Assembly (NCBI GenBank): GCA_933228915.1
Contig: OW121821.1
Span: forward strand, 41,269,448-41,333,447
Direction of reading: 5' to 3'
Source of the DNA: Telmatherina bonti
Taxonomy: Eukaryota; Chordata; Actinopteri; Atheriniformes; Telmatherinidae
Length of the DNA: 64,000 nucleotides
In this document: positions 11,585 through 22,355 of the stretch, in pieces
How the letters are laid out: every line of letters starts with the position of its first letter
Numbering within the stretch: the stretch's first letter is position 1
Translations under genes and position numbers: made by a program
Notes under the pieces: model-generated
What the model saw: only the letters and a program-made list of their open reading frames with translations
Told to the model about the DNA's origin: nothing
Database searches by the model: none

Positions 11585-11925
11585 ACGATGGGAGGAGGAG
11601 CCTTCGGCTGTCCGGCTCCTCTCTTATGGAACCAGATCCCGGTCTGCCTTTGGAGGACTGAAACCTTCTCTACCTTAATTATCATCATTATCATCTTTCT
11701 CCTGTTTATACACATCTTCCTGGATAAAAGCTGCAGTGCATGTTGGTCTGTCTTTCCTGTCCTCTCCATTCAAACTGGTCCAGTCAGGTTGTCCACTCTG
11801 AACCGGGTTCTGAAGGTGGTTTTTCCTTCCCACAGTCGCCTTGTATGGCTCAGGATAGAGGATCCAAGTCCGGATCCAGTGGAGTCTGTTGGTTTTCCTG
11901 AACTAGGCTGTCTGTCTGTCACACT
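11585..11925 (+). pseudogene. LINE 3' fragment (L2/Rex1-like)
   Basis: Forward translation from 11588 gives GGGAFGCPAPLLWNQIPV, a good match in pattern to the C-terminal block (AFSxxAPxLWNxLPxxxR) of fish L2/Rex1/Jockey-type reverse transcriptases. The sequence then continues into a 3' untranslated region with GGTTCTGAAGGTGG and TTTTTCCTTCCCACAGTCGC, a block common in this LINE tail. It is strongly 5'-truncated. No intact frame remains. Confidence 0.6.
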
Positions 11926-12104
11926 GTAACTAGTTAGCTAGCCAGCTAGCTGCAGTGTATCGCATGGCTCACCAACGTCTACTGAAAAGGTTACTTTGCA
12001 AATAGAGGAGCAAGGACGGTATGTTTACAATGAAACAGCCTTTGGATACTTTGTATTAAAAGGTGCAACATGTGACAAAATCAAAGTTTAATGATAGAAA
12101 TTTT

Positions 12105-12226
12105 CATTCAGTCATCGCTTATACTGATTAAGGGTCTCAGGGAAGCTGGAGCCTATCCCAGCAGTCTTAGGGCTAGAGAGGGGGGGGGGGTGACCCAGGA
12201 CAGGTCACCAGCCAATCGCAGGAAAT
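12105..12226 (-). mobile_element. L2/Maui-like retroelement 3' end
   Basis: The + strand reads GGAGCCTATCCCAGC followed by GACCCAGGACAGGTCACC, the reverse complement of the widespread fish retroelement tail also present in forward orientation at 28032-28269. A G-run (12180-12190) interrupts it. It is diverged and truncated. Confidence 0.65.
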
Positions 12227-13597
12227 GTGTAATCTATAAATGTGTTATTGGTGTCTACTGGCTTTACTAGAGCAACTTTTCTCTCTTTATATGTACCAGC
12301 CGAACATGAAGGCTGCCATATCTGTGCCACCGTTTTAAGTATGGTGTCTCTGAATGGACAAACAGCTTTGTGTGTAAAGTGAGAACTTTCTGAGCTTTGA
12401 AACAGCAGCAGGTCAGGGGCTTCATGCCAACGACTTGTGTGCTCCACTGGGATGTCAGAAATGACTGGTGACTGTAAAACAGTGATGTCTAACACCTCGT
12501 AAATATAAAAAATCCCAGAAAAGGATTTTTCTTCCATATAAGCAGCCACAGGTAAACTAGTTTCAGCTTTAAGCACCAGTTTTAGAATAAAGCAGCCCCT
12601 ATGGTCCATAACCTTTTTTTTTTATACATGAAATGGTTAATAAGGACATAATTATTGCTTGGTCAAACTGAGCACAGTTAATGTTATCTTTTGTCATTTT
12701 ACATCTTTCTGAACTGAAACGCTGGATGCTTCTCATCATTAACAGTAATTGGCTGAATTTAACAGCTTTCCAGCTCACAGCATTTGATTTAAAGGAGTAA
12801 AGACATTCCTCTTAATTACTGCTTCCAAAGGTCAGTTTTAATTCATGCTGTGACTCGGATGTAAACGGGGATTATGCTGAACATGCAGCGCTAACACGTG
12901 GAGGATGGGACTTCTTCTGTGCACCAGCTTTTCAGCTGTTTTATCAACAACCTGAGCACATCACACAGCAGCGGCGCACCAAACTAATGAGAGCCAAATC
13001 AATCATAGTTGACTTGAGCAGACCAAAATTTACAGTGGCTCAGACCAAACTTTGTTCTCCAAATGAGTGGAAAATTGATGGCAGCACAAGGTCAATCACT
13101 CAGGATCATCTTCTTTGATATTCTGCTGCTCTGCAGGCAACACAAAGGCTCTGCTCACGCTGATTAATAGACTTTGACATCAGCGAATAAAAAGGTTTGC
13201 AGACAGAAGCTTGAAACTCTTCACACAAAGCAGCCTCTCACCTTGAGACAGATTAAGCTGCAATAAAAAGCTCGATGGAAAAATGCAGAGCCAATAAGAC
13301 TGTTCCTAAAAACATCTTTACAAATCAGGTCTTCAATGACTTAATGATGAGAGGAAGATGTGAAAATAATAGGATGTCAGCAGAGATCAATGAGACATGA
13401 GAGTGGAAAGGTCCGTGCAATAACTGCCAATCAGGCGTGTGTGAGACCTCAGACGTAGTTTTCTATTTGTGGCTCTGCTGCTTTCTGACTGCAGGAGTTT
13501 CCTCAAGAACCTCTGAGAGACCAGGACCCGACAACGTGGTCTTGGTCGGGAGCCGGAACGACTTTAATCCTCTCTAATAGATGCTGACCTGTTTCCG
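12227..13597. other. Unique non-coding sequence
   Basis: A 134-codon frame on the minus strand (12205-12609) is the longest non-repetitive frame nearby, but its end overlaps the LINE tail and no domain is recognised. The region 12960-13450 is of balanced composition, without further features. Confidence 0.45.
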
Positions 13598-13676
13598 GTC
13601 CTGGGAAAAGGGTTCACATCTGTTGGCATGGAGACCTGAACCCGGGTCCAGGTCTGACTCAGCGAATGAGTCACTA
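13598..13676 (+). repeat. Direct repeat flanking transposon ends, copy 1
   Basis: About 75 bp including ACCCGGGTCCAGGTCTGACT are repeated with moderate divergence at 14533-14609. Both copies are directly followed by a GTTTCCAT-type element start. Confidence 0.7.
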
Positions 13677-13990
13677 GCTGTGTTTCCATTTCACTTTGAA
13701 TTATGCAAAAACTAAATATTGCAATAAATGAAATGCTAATGGAAACACCTACAATAAAAAAATTAAAAAAAAAGTCTCAAATGTTGCAAAAAAGTTCTTA
13801 TGCTCTCATGAGTTTTTTTTGTCAGATGTTTTGACATAGAAATAGATCACAAAAGTGGACATGGAGGTCACGTCCGTGGACCCCCGGGGACCCCCCGTGT
13901 CCACGGACGTGACATGGGGGGTCATGTGACCAGTTCATTTCCGGTAAAGATTGTTCAGTGCAAAACAAACAACAATGTTTGTTTTGCATG
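13677..13990 (+). mobile_element. DNA transposon 5' end, second copy of the Myb-type element
   Basis: In forward orientation this segment aligns by eye, block by block, with the reverse complement of 20870-21125. Shared blocks are GTTTCCA, AAATATTGCAA, AATGGAAACACCTAC, a GGGGGGTCAT(A/G)TGACC block and a GTAAAGAT block. The start codon of the other copy is not preserved (AAAGATTG instead of AAAGATGG). It contains two hairpins: a 15-bp perfect stem 13867-13881/13899-13913 and a 12-bp stem 13959-13970/13977-13988. It is a non-autonomous or degraded copy. Confidence 0.5.
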
Positions 13991-14027
13991 AGTGTATGCA
14001 AATTATATTGGTGCTTTGAGATATCCA

Positions 14028-14532
14028 AAAATAAGGCAGCGGGAGAATTCCCAGTTCTTAAGATCTAAATACAAGAAAACAACGTAATAAATACTACAGA
14101 CCCATAGAAACTCTTGCACAACAAAGCCTACAAGTATTTTGGGTTTATGTCCTTGCCTTTTCAAAAACCATACTCAACTTGTCTGTTCATCATGCTTTTA
14201 ATAATTATTATGATGATATAAAAGTATATTTTTGACATTTCAAGTTAAAATGGGCCAAATTTTAGTGAATTACATTAAAATAAATGATAATATCTCTAAA
14301 GCGTACCTAAGTAAAGTAACAACCAAATATTAAGATCACTTGTGTACATCGGGGTGTGTGGGAGCATTTGTCCTTCCTGGAGCATGAGGAGAAGGAGGAG
14401 GCTTGGATTCGGCCACAATGGAGAGAAGGAGGAGGAAGAGTGGGAAGAATTTGTAGATTTTCCTCCAGATTTAACTCGGAACACAACTGGTTAAGATCTA
14501 TGAACTGAGAGCCCTGCTGGATTTACCCTTTT
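14028..14532. other. AT-rich unique sequence
   Basis: Nothing recognisable is seen. A GGAGGA-rich stretch lies at 14385-14450. Confidence 0.5.
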
Positions 14533-14609
14533 CAAAACCTGGGATCAGGGTTCATACCTGTTGGCATGGGGACTCAAACCCGGGTCCAGGTCTGACTCCA
14601 GTGAACTGT
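14533..14609 (+). repeat. Direct repeat flanking transposon ends, copy 2
   Basis: This is the partner of 13598-13676; ACCCGGGTCCAGGTCTGACT is conserved. It is followed by GGGTTTCCATGACATCGCAA, again resembling the start of the 13677 element. Confidence 0.7.
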
Positions 14610-14756
14610 TGGGTTTCCATGACATCGCAATTAGAAGAATGCTGATGGAAGGTTGCTGCTTGGCTGAAACTTTCAAATATCGCTTTTATTTTGCAAAAAC
14701 ATACAATGTAAATGCAGCTGTTGTGTTGGACTTCATCAGCTGTAGCACTGATTTCA

Positions 14757-14825
14757 TTAGAGTCAGGTGTGTCGGAGCAGGGAAACACTGAAGGATCGTC
14801 ATTCTTGAGGACCAACCCTGGGCTT
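14757..14825 (-). mobile_element. Half of a foldback MITE
   Basis: GTCAGGTGTGTCGGAGCAGG followed by a TTGAGGACCAACCCTGGGC block is the inverted-arm sequence of a common fish foldback MITE. It is related to the elements at 575-710 and 25222-25292. The opposite arm is missing or unrecognisable. Confidence 0.5.
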
Positions 14826-16268
14826 ATATTAACTCAGTTAAGTTGACATTATCCCCTCATCATATCGATGTAAAGAATGTGATGTTTGGCTGCTTGTTGT
14901 CTGGGCTCATTCCGTGGCGTGTCAAGCCCACTTTCCACGACGTTTCCGCATCGCCTTCTGCGTGTTCGCCATGTTTCTGGTGTGTGTGGCCTTCCGCGTG
15001 CGCTGCAGCTAATCGTGGCCTCTTTTTTGGGGGGGAACTCGGCATGTTTTAATGGATTCAACAAACAATAATTAATCAGATAAAAGTTTAGCTTCATTTC
15101 GAGTCTGTGCATGTGACAATGAGCTCGATTCAAACAACACTTCTTCTTCTGTGATCCTGAACGACCAACGCTCCACAGATGCACATCGTTATGTTCCCAG
15201 AGAGCATTTCCTCCTCAGTTTGGGCTGAAGTCACGGCAGCGGATCCTGTGTGCAGTGGAGGGTCATCAGACTGCAACTGTGACCACAGATGAAAGGCTTT
15301 CAGATCATTTGAGCAGGTTCACCGGCTGAACGAATGTCCTGAAACACAAGGAGCAGCTACACAATGGAAATCAGAGTCAAAGAGACAGAAAAAGCTGGGA
15401 GGGAGGGAACGGAGACCCAGATCAAAAGGAGGCTGCAGAAGGCAGGGATCCAGACGCACTTACTGATCATTTTCTCATTATTCTCTATCTGACCCGCTTG
15501 GTAGCTGCACATGCATTATGAGGAGAGATTTTTCATCAGAACTCGGTCCACCTGTAGCCACGTGTTGGAGCATCTGCCGGCTGCTGCATTTCCCCCGAGA
15601 CCTGGCAGTGTTTGGGAAGAGTGACAAGCGGCTCATGATGAAGGCCCATCTTGTGCTGTTATTGCACGGCTTCACAGCTGCTGCTGCTAAATCCAATCAG
15701 ATACGAGACGTGAAGAAAATGCTGGAAAACACAGAAAAAGCTCAGCATTGCTGAACAGAACACACCTTTGTGTGATCCAGACATGTGGTTGCAATGAACT
15801 GCACTGTGATTTCTTAGTTTTTTAACCTGTAAATGATCTTTAAAGGATAGAAGTCACACAGTGTCCTGCCTCCATCTGAGAGATGCACAGCGAGAACATT
15901 TCTGCAGGAGTGCAGCAGCTTTGCAGCAGAAAGACGACTGCTGCGATGTTTGTGAAAGTTTAGTTTTGTCCACATTAAAGGCAGCTGCATGGTCAAGTCT
16001 TTGCATTTGTTACCTCATGTCTGGAGACTGCAACTCAGCCTTACAGGATTGTTGAAAATTTCCTCTGAAAGCCTCCAGATTCTGGTGAGCTTCACCAGAA
16101 AAGATCAGTTACTCTGAGTTTAGTTTCTGTAAAAGCGCCTCCAGCTGAATTTGTTGTGGACTCGTGCAAATAAAGCTGGAATGAATTCAATTTGAGAGAT
16201 TGTGAACAGATCATGAAACACAGAAGTTTAACAAAAAATGTCTCAAATTTATAAATATAAAGTTATTT
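14826..16268. other. Unique sequence, no gene recognised
   Basis: Short overlapping frames of 60-111 codons occur on both strands (14849-15184 minus, 15478-15754 both strands, 15814-16055). None shows a domain or consistent splice context. A single 11-mer GGGCTGAAGTC at 15222-15232 equals the unit of the giant array but is isolated. Confidence 0.45.
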
Positions 16269-16978
16269 TTAAAGGGGTGCTGTGATGGTATTTGGAGTTT
16301 TCTGAGCTTTCTACAGTGTTACGGTGTTGAATCCTCATCAGACATGTGAACGACTGTTTTTTATCACCTAAACGCATGTTTGAGGCCTGAGACGAAAAAC
16401 GCGTCGTTTTAGAGAGTTTTTTTCTACTTGGAAATCCTTGTGACGTCCCGGGGGATAAGGTTCGTTGATTGGTTACCTTCTACTGGTTAACAAGGGCATG
16501 TACAAATACATCAGGCGGGTGGAAAACGTGGGATAAAGTTATTTCCAACGATGGCTGGTGAGTTTACCAAAGAGAGACATCCTGCTGCATTCGTTGCTGT
16601 GGGTTGCTGTTTTCCACTTCGTTTTCAGGCTCTGATTCAGGTTCCAACATGTAGGGCTGTATGCTATGTGTTGACATTTTATCTTGTTTTTTTATTGAGT
16701 TCATATTAGCCTAATCCTTCTGTTTATGAGATGTTACAATGACGGTGAAAGCAGGTGCGGTGCGCGCTCCCGATGTAGTGCAGTGGCGGGAGGCGGGGCT
16801 TAATGCGGAAGAGTCTCAATCCACTCGTTTTGCCCGCAGGCTGATCTGACAGCCTACGGAGAGGGTCGGTCTGAAGTAAATAAAGCCATTTGTGACAATA
16901 ACTCGATCAATCCCAGCCCTTCTGGTCTCAGAAATAAAAATAAATTAGCCTGAAATGCACAGAATAGTTCCACTTTAA
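16269..16978. mobile_element. TTAA-bounded DNA element (non-autonomous)
   Basis: The 710-bp segment starts TTAAAGGGG and ends TTCCACTTTAA, so both ends carry TTAA and short, imperfect inverted termini. The right end read inward (TTAAAGTGGAACTATTCTGT) resembles a common fish DNA-element terminus. TTAA target sites are typical of piggyBac and Kolobok superfamilies. No transposase frame is present. A GC-box-like GAGGCGGGGC lies near 16790. Confidence 0.5.
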
Positions 16979-18679
16979 GCTTCCAACAAAGGCTGTTTTA
17001 TCGCGGTAATTCTGTGTCTTCATACCTAATATCTGATTATTATGACTGTATTTCAGTTCAACATGTGGTAGTTGGAGCATTACTGCCTTCTGGAAGATGT
17101 GACTTGTGAGTGAAATCCAGTCCTTGCAGCATGAATGAGGGATATAAATCATGTCTGCAGAGCACATCTGCTGGTTTTTTATGTCGCCCCTTAAAGCCTT
17201 CACACACAGGGACCGATGCGGATCTGTGACACAAAACTGCAAATAATTCAGAGGAGAAAAAGATGTCTTAGTCTCTGTGGACCGAGTGTGATGTGAAATT
17301 GTGAAATGAAGATTCTAAAAGGTGCTGAAAACAAAAGGATTCCACGTCAATCGATGACTATGTGGTGCTGATGCTGCAACTGAAAAGAAACAAAGAGAAA
17401 CCAGTTTCACCAGTTCTGGAGGAGAGAGGAGGACTCGTTTAGTTCAGGATCTGAAGCTGGACCAGGACCGCTTCGCGCCAGGCTTTAGGGCGTCAGCAGC
17501 ACAGTTCTTCATAGCTTGAAGAAGCAGGGAAAAGTTTCTCAGCCATGGTCGCCATGGTGATGAAAAGTAATGCTTGTATAGCGGCGTCCGGCTCTGGTGA
17601 CGCTCTGATTGGTCCGTCGTGTATCTGTCGCATGATAGAAACGGATGTTTGGCATAAAGTTGCTCAGATTTCAAAGCAACAGATGCATCGCTGCTCCACG
17701 AATCTTTTACTTTGTGTTTCATAGCAATTAGTTATTTTTGTTTAACAACACGCCAAATGAATATTTTTAGCCTCAGATTCGGCAGCAGGTCTGCAGCGCT
17801 TCCACCATGTTTCCGTGTTCAGCAGAACGCCGCCGTTATGACCAGGAAATGATGGCGACTTGTTCAACCTGCTGCTGAGAAGCTGTTCGTCATTTCCATT
17901 TGGGTTTGAAAATATTCTCAGTGCTTCTGTTGTGTTTTTGACAAGTTTAACACCTAAATGACGTCAGTCCTCTTGTCGTGTCCTTGTCAAGCTCTCTTCT
18001 CTGCTCATGAATTTCTGCAGAGTTTTTAGGAAACTTCGGCTTTGCAGAGCGTTTTATCCCAGTCCTGCACCACCTTACTGCTGGTTTCCAGTTTGTTCTG
18101 CGTCTGGATTCTCTGCTAACAGCGTGAGACAAGTCCATCAGTCATCAGTCAGAGTAATTATTAAGGCCAAAGACATCAGATTAAAGCCAGAAATCATCTT
18201 CCTCGTGGGACACATGGAACATCTGGTTACGACCTGATGAAGTATGCTGAGAAAAGGCGAAGAAACTTCAGCATGAGACATGTTGCACTCTGAGTTCCGC
18301 CCTTTTTGCATTCTGTACATTTCAATGCATGTTATTCAGCTGTGATGCTTTTCCATTTTCTTCTGTCGAACGAAATGAGTAGGTGTCCTAAAGTCTGACT
18401 GGCAGTCAGCTGCAAACTGCAGCGTTGACCGGAATGAGAAATATATGTTTGCCCGGTGGGATCTAATAGAATTGGGGAAAAAAAAAAAAAAAAGCAAAAC
18501 AAACGCACACTTCTCTGGATGGAAAAGCTCTCCATGACCTGCGCAGGGAACGCAGCATCCTGAGGAGCCCACGCACACACATCCCCGCCGTCCGACCTCC
18601 ACCCACAGCTTCTCATCTCCCCGCTGCTTGCATCCAATTAAAACCTCAGACTCAGATGTCTTTACCTCTGTAGCCTTTC

Positions 18680-18681
<2 letters not shown>
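16979..18681. other. Unique sequence, no gene recognised
   Basis: Several frames of 60-104 codons occur on either strand, none with a recognisable domain. An A-run (18478-18493) is present. The stretch 17450-17900 is relatively GC-rich and could be an old transposon, but no ends were found. Confidence 0.4.
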
Positions 18682-18717
<36 letters not shown>

Positions 18718-18863
18718 GTCTCTAAGGTTTCATTAGACAGCGGACTCTAATTTGCATCAAATACCAAACAAACAAGCAGTTCTTCTTAATGTCTTCATGG
18801 TCTACTGCATTTATATGCATCCTGTATGACAATGGGATGTTAAACTCTTTGGTAACTTGCGCC

Positions 18864-18900
<37 letters not shown>

Positions 18901-19194
18901 GGGTGTGTGGGTGTGTGTGTGGGGGGGGGGCACTCATGACCATCCTAATGACTCCGTGAGACAAAACAGATTCATCAGGGTGCTGAACTCGGGGCCAATC
19001 AGGCAGCTAATGAAGCCTGCGGCGTAACGAGGAGCCGAGTAATGACGACAAACTCTCGGAGAGGCTGACCTTGACAAGTTTCGTCCCTCCGGCTCCTCCT
19101 GCTGCTTTCACACACACACACACACACACTAAGCATCGTGTTATCTGGTTAATTTCATATCACAGATGCTGCTGGTGTGTGTGTGTGTGTGTGT
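18682..19194. repeat. Cluster of four dinucleotide repeats
   Basis: Runs of (GT)n at 18682-18717, 18866-18897 (extended by GGGTGTG and a G-run to about 18930) and 19175-19194, plus a (CA)n at 19109-19129. The last two face each other as an approximately 20-bp inverted repeat with 45 nt between. Alternating purine-pyrimidine tracts of this kind can adopt Z-DNA. Confidence 0.95.
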
Positions 19195-19579
19195 CATTCA
19201 GCAGGGATCAGGCAGCGATGAGGCCTCGTCGATTCGCCTTTGTATGCACAACTCGGCTCTGCTTCCTTTAACTCCCCTGAAATTGTTTGATTAAACCTAA
19301 AACATGAAGCGCTGAAAATGGCGAGGAGCGAATCTGCCATCCATTTGTTGTCTGATCATCAGGGCAGGCTGGTGCTGGAGATTCTGGTGTGAGCCGGCTC
19401 TTTTTGTTGAAACTTCACCATTTAATGACTTTTCTTGCATATTGATCTTATTTATGATGACAATAAAAACAGAAGAGTTTAGAAAATAAACTGAATTGCA
19501 GTTTTGTTGTATTTAAATTGAAGCTTTTTTGGTTTGTAAATGAAATTAAATAACATCAACAATGAAACATGAATACTAG
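19195..19579. other. AT-rich unique sequence
   Basis: No feature is recognised. The segment may include the 3' end of the transposon-like element whose putative exon lies at 19580-19770. Confidence 0.4.
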
Positions 19580-19770
19580 TTATTTAATTATTTGTTCATC
19601 CCACATAGTTGTTAGAGGAAAAACACAGACAACTGTGCAAATTAGCAAAACAAATGCCAAACCTACTATTGTTTGGCTCTCATGCACATTCTCCAGCTTT
19701 TTGTCCACAAAGTCCTCTCCAGGATCAATGTTGATGTCGTCATGCTGGTCTTTGGACTTTTCCCTGGAGT
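19580..19770 (-). pseudogene. Putative second exon of a Myb-type transposon protein
   Basis: On the minus strand an open frame begins at 19770 directly after a good acceptor-like context (a CTAAC branch-type motif, then ATTTTTCCTGAAG). It encodes an acidic, hydrophilic peptide including SKDQHDDINIDPGEDFVDKK, then a hydrophobic stretch, and stops at 19580-19582. There is no ATG. Composition and splice context suggest a coding exon rather than chance. It lies on the same strand as, and downstream of, the Myb/SANT-like frame at 20699-20889, with a LINE inserted between them. The hydrophobic tail may instead be intron read-through. I do not recognise the family. Confidence 0.35.
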
Positions 19771-20079
19771 CTTCAGGAAAAATGTGTTAGCAACATTTAG
19801 GAACTATGAGCTCCGCTAACTGGACTGCAATGAAGCTAATGTCACACGCTCAAGTGTTACATTATGTGCCTTTAAAAATGTCTTGTCTGTTCTCATGTCT
19901 AAAAAACCAAACTGTTTCCTCACACTAGTCTTCAAACCTGATGAGTAAATTTCACACTCAGTAACGCTAGCTGCAAGACTAGCTGCTAACTTCCTGCTAG
20001 CTTGGTTGGTAAAAAGTCCTTTAACCAGTTTGGTAACAGGAATGTCAGAAATTATCACTTTACAGCTGTATTTATGTTT

Positions 20080-20698
20080 CATCCATCCATCTTCTGCCGC
20101 TTATCCGGGGTCGGGTCGCGGGGGCAGCAGCCTAAGCAGGGAAGCCCAGACTTCCCTCTCCCCACCCACATTTGCCAACTCTGCGGGGGGGATCCCGAGG
20201 CATTCCCAGGCCAGCCGAGAGATATAATCCCTCCAGCGTGTCCTGGGTCTTCCCCGGGGTCTCCTCCCAGAGGGACGTGCCTGGAACACCTCACCAGGGA
20301 GGTCCAGGAGGCATCCTGACCAGATGCCCGAGCCACCTCAACTGGTTCCTCTCGATGCGGAGGAGCAGCGGCTCTACTCTGATCTCCTCCCGGATGACCG
20401 AGCTCCTCACCCTATCTCTAAGGGAGAGCCCGGCCACCCTGCGGAGGAAACCCATTTCAGCCGCCTGTATACGAGATCTCGTTCTTTTGGTCACGACCCA
20501 CAGCTCATGACCATAGGTGAGGGTAGGAACGTAGATCGACTGGTAAATTGAGAGCTTCGCCTTCTGGCTCAGCTCCTTCTTCACCACGACAGACCGGCGC
20601 AGAGTCCGCATTACTGCAGACGCCGCACTGATCCGTCTGTCGATCTCGCGCTCCATCTTTCCCTCACTCGTGAACAAGACCCCGAGATATTTAAACTC
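20080..20698 (-). pseudogene. RTE/Rex3-like LINE, 5'-truncated reverse transcriptase end
   Basis: The minus strand encodes the C-terminal third of a fish RTE-type reverse transcriptase, with EFKYLGVLFTSEGKMEREI, then VPTLTYGHELW, then RVAGLSLRDRVRSS and LRWLGHLVRMPPG. One frameshift near 20290 moves the remainder (GRRPRGRPRTRWRDY to LLPPRPDPG) to another frame. The 3' end is the diagnostic CCCCGGATAAGCGGCAGAAG with a (GATG)n tail at 20080-20092. Endonuclease and catalytic RT domains are absent, the usual outcome of incomplete reverse transcription. The right end abuts the frame at 20699-20889. A possible 5-bp target duplication AAACA lies on both sides. Confidence 0.85.
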
Positions 20699-20889
20699 CT
20701 CCTTGTTTTCCACTTGCTGCAGAGGATTTTCCACGTCTGTCCAAGCCCTTTTCCCACATTTCTCTTTCTAACGCCACGTAAAACTACATTTAGCTGATTT
20801 TTGCTATCAGCGATTCTGGCTTTATCTTTCACTTTAATCTTTTGTAAAAATATTTCGATGTTCGTCTTCGTCCATACATACCCCGCCAT
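20699..20889 (-). pseudogene. Myb/SANT-like N-terminus of a transposon protein, interrupted
   Basis: From the ATG at 20887-20889 (context AAAGATGG) the minus strand encodes about 63 residues starting MAGYVWTKTNIEIFLQKIK and reaching a TWK...SKWKT segment. The tryptophan spacing and W-K-x pattern resemble the Myb/SANT (MADF-like) DNA-binding domain of accessory proteins of PIF/Harbinger-type and related transposons. The frame is cut by the RTE insertion just after the SKWKT block. Past the insertion the minus strand resumes with KHKYSCK (20078 leftward), which fits the lost end of the third helix. No function is expected now. A host gene with such a domain cannot be excluded. Confidence 0.45.
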
Positions 20890-21125
20890 CTTTACATGAT
20901 AAACAGGTCATATGACCCCCCTCCATTAGCGCAATGCTTCTACATCAACACATCTAAATAACACCTCATTATCATGAAATGTTTTAGTAATATTTGAAAG
21001 GTTTTTCTAAATGTAGGTGTTTCCATTCCTTTGTTTGATTTTTTTTTTGCAATATTTCGGTTTCGTACAATTCTTAGGGCGATAGAAATGCAGCCAGTGT
21101 GAGGCTGTCTGGTTGGAAACATCCT
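20890..21125 (-). mobile_element. 5' end of the Myb-type DNA transposon
   Basis: Read on the minus strand, this starts near GGATGTTTCCAACCAG and contains GAAATATTGCAAAAA and GGAATGGAAACACCTAC, then a GGGGGGTCATATGACC block before the start codon of 20889. The same blocks in the same order occur at 13677-13932, so this is a repeated element rather than host promoter sequence. Confidence 0.5.
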
Positions 21126-22355
21126 GGTAAATAAGAGGTTAACCTGTAATTTTTACACAGCAGATGAAGAAAAACATACAATTTATATAATTGCTGATAA
21201 ATAAAATAAAAATAAATGATGTGCAATCACAGCCGAGCAGTAATCCTTTTTTTTTTCAAGGATACCTCTTTGTATTCCAGCTTGTATGAGAACCTTTTGA
21301 GCCATTTAGGTGAAATAACTGGCACACTTTCTATCAGCAGTTGCCATGGTTAATCCCAATGATGGCTTTTTACTGTGTTTCGTGCACGTGCCTAACTCTG
21401 GGTAAAGATGCTCAGAGTTGATGGAAGCAGCCGTTTTGGAACTGAAAACCAAGTTTGTCGGAGTTTTTGTCTGGAACAGACCCAAGGAGGAGGTCGCATT
21501 GCAGAAGATATGACAACATGATTACAGCCACATGTAGCTAGGCCAAGAGATGATGCCTCCAGTTTATTTCTGCTCCTAAAATACAACTTTAATGTGAGAG
21601 GGTGTGGTAAATAGAAAAAGCAGACATCCAGCATTTCCTAGTTGAACAGAAAGTGTCTACTTTCGCCTCTCAGTATCGGAGCTGCAGAGCCCACTGGGGG
21701 TTTCTTGCCCGGCAACAGTTTGATGTGTAAACAGGAGGCTTATGCAAACATAAAGGCTGACAAACAAGCAGACTAGAGTTGAGCATGATCTTTTATCATC
21801 AGAATAAAGCAGAAAAATTCACCTTGAATTGCAACTGAACCCAGGGATGAATTTTTTCATGTCGAATGTGGAAACATTTACTGCTGGAGTTAGCTATGGA
21901 TGCTGCAGGCTTTCTCTGTAAACCACACAGTGTAAATATTGTCTCTAAACACACAACTTTAGAGTTTATTTATGCTTTCTGCATTGTTTTCCTTTTTTAA
22001 AAAACTCATTATGTATTAATAGATGCAAATTCTTATTTTCAGAAAAAGCCTGGAGGAGGAAAGCTAAGAAACGTCTCAAGGTGTCAAACTGGAGCAGAAA
22101 GTGTAAGAAACAGTGGGGGTGGTGTTTGTGTGTGGAATTTGGAAAAAACGACTGAGATACGAAGTGAGGACTTACAACCAGGGAGGTGGAAAAAGCTCAG
22201 AGGGAACGTCTGTGAGGACAAAAAACAGCAGGATAGTATATAAGTAGTTTTAGTGTTAGTTTGTAAAAAAGGAAAACGGATGGAATTTCTTCGTGTTGGA
22301 AACATTTCTCAAAGATTTTTCATAATACATGAAGCATCACACAGATGCTCAGACC
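21126..22355. other. Unique non-coding sequence
   Basis: No gene or repeat family is recognised. A few frames of 60-80 codons lack motifs. Confidence 0.5.

Noticed and set aside
12205..12609. 134-codon minus-strand frame as a gene
   Set aside because: Its end runs into a LINE tail, no domain is recognised, and codon pattern and flanks give no support. Could be part of an unidentified transposon.
15222..15232. Single GGGCTGAAGTC copy as the founder of the giant array
   Set aside because: An isolated 11-mer match is expected by chance at a low but real rate in 64 kb on two strands. Flanks show no similarity to the array border.
20291..20734. 147-codon minus-strand frame as an active protein
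   Set aside because: It is the C-terminal piece of an RTE-type reverse transcriptase, 5'-truncated and frameshifted, lacking the catalytic motif. Its first residues belong to the neighbouring transposon frame.
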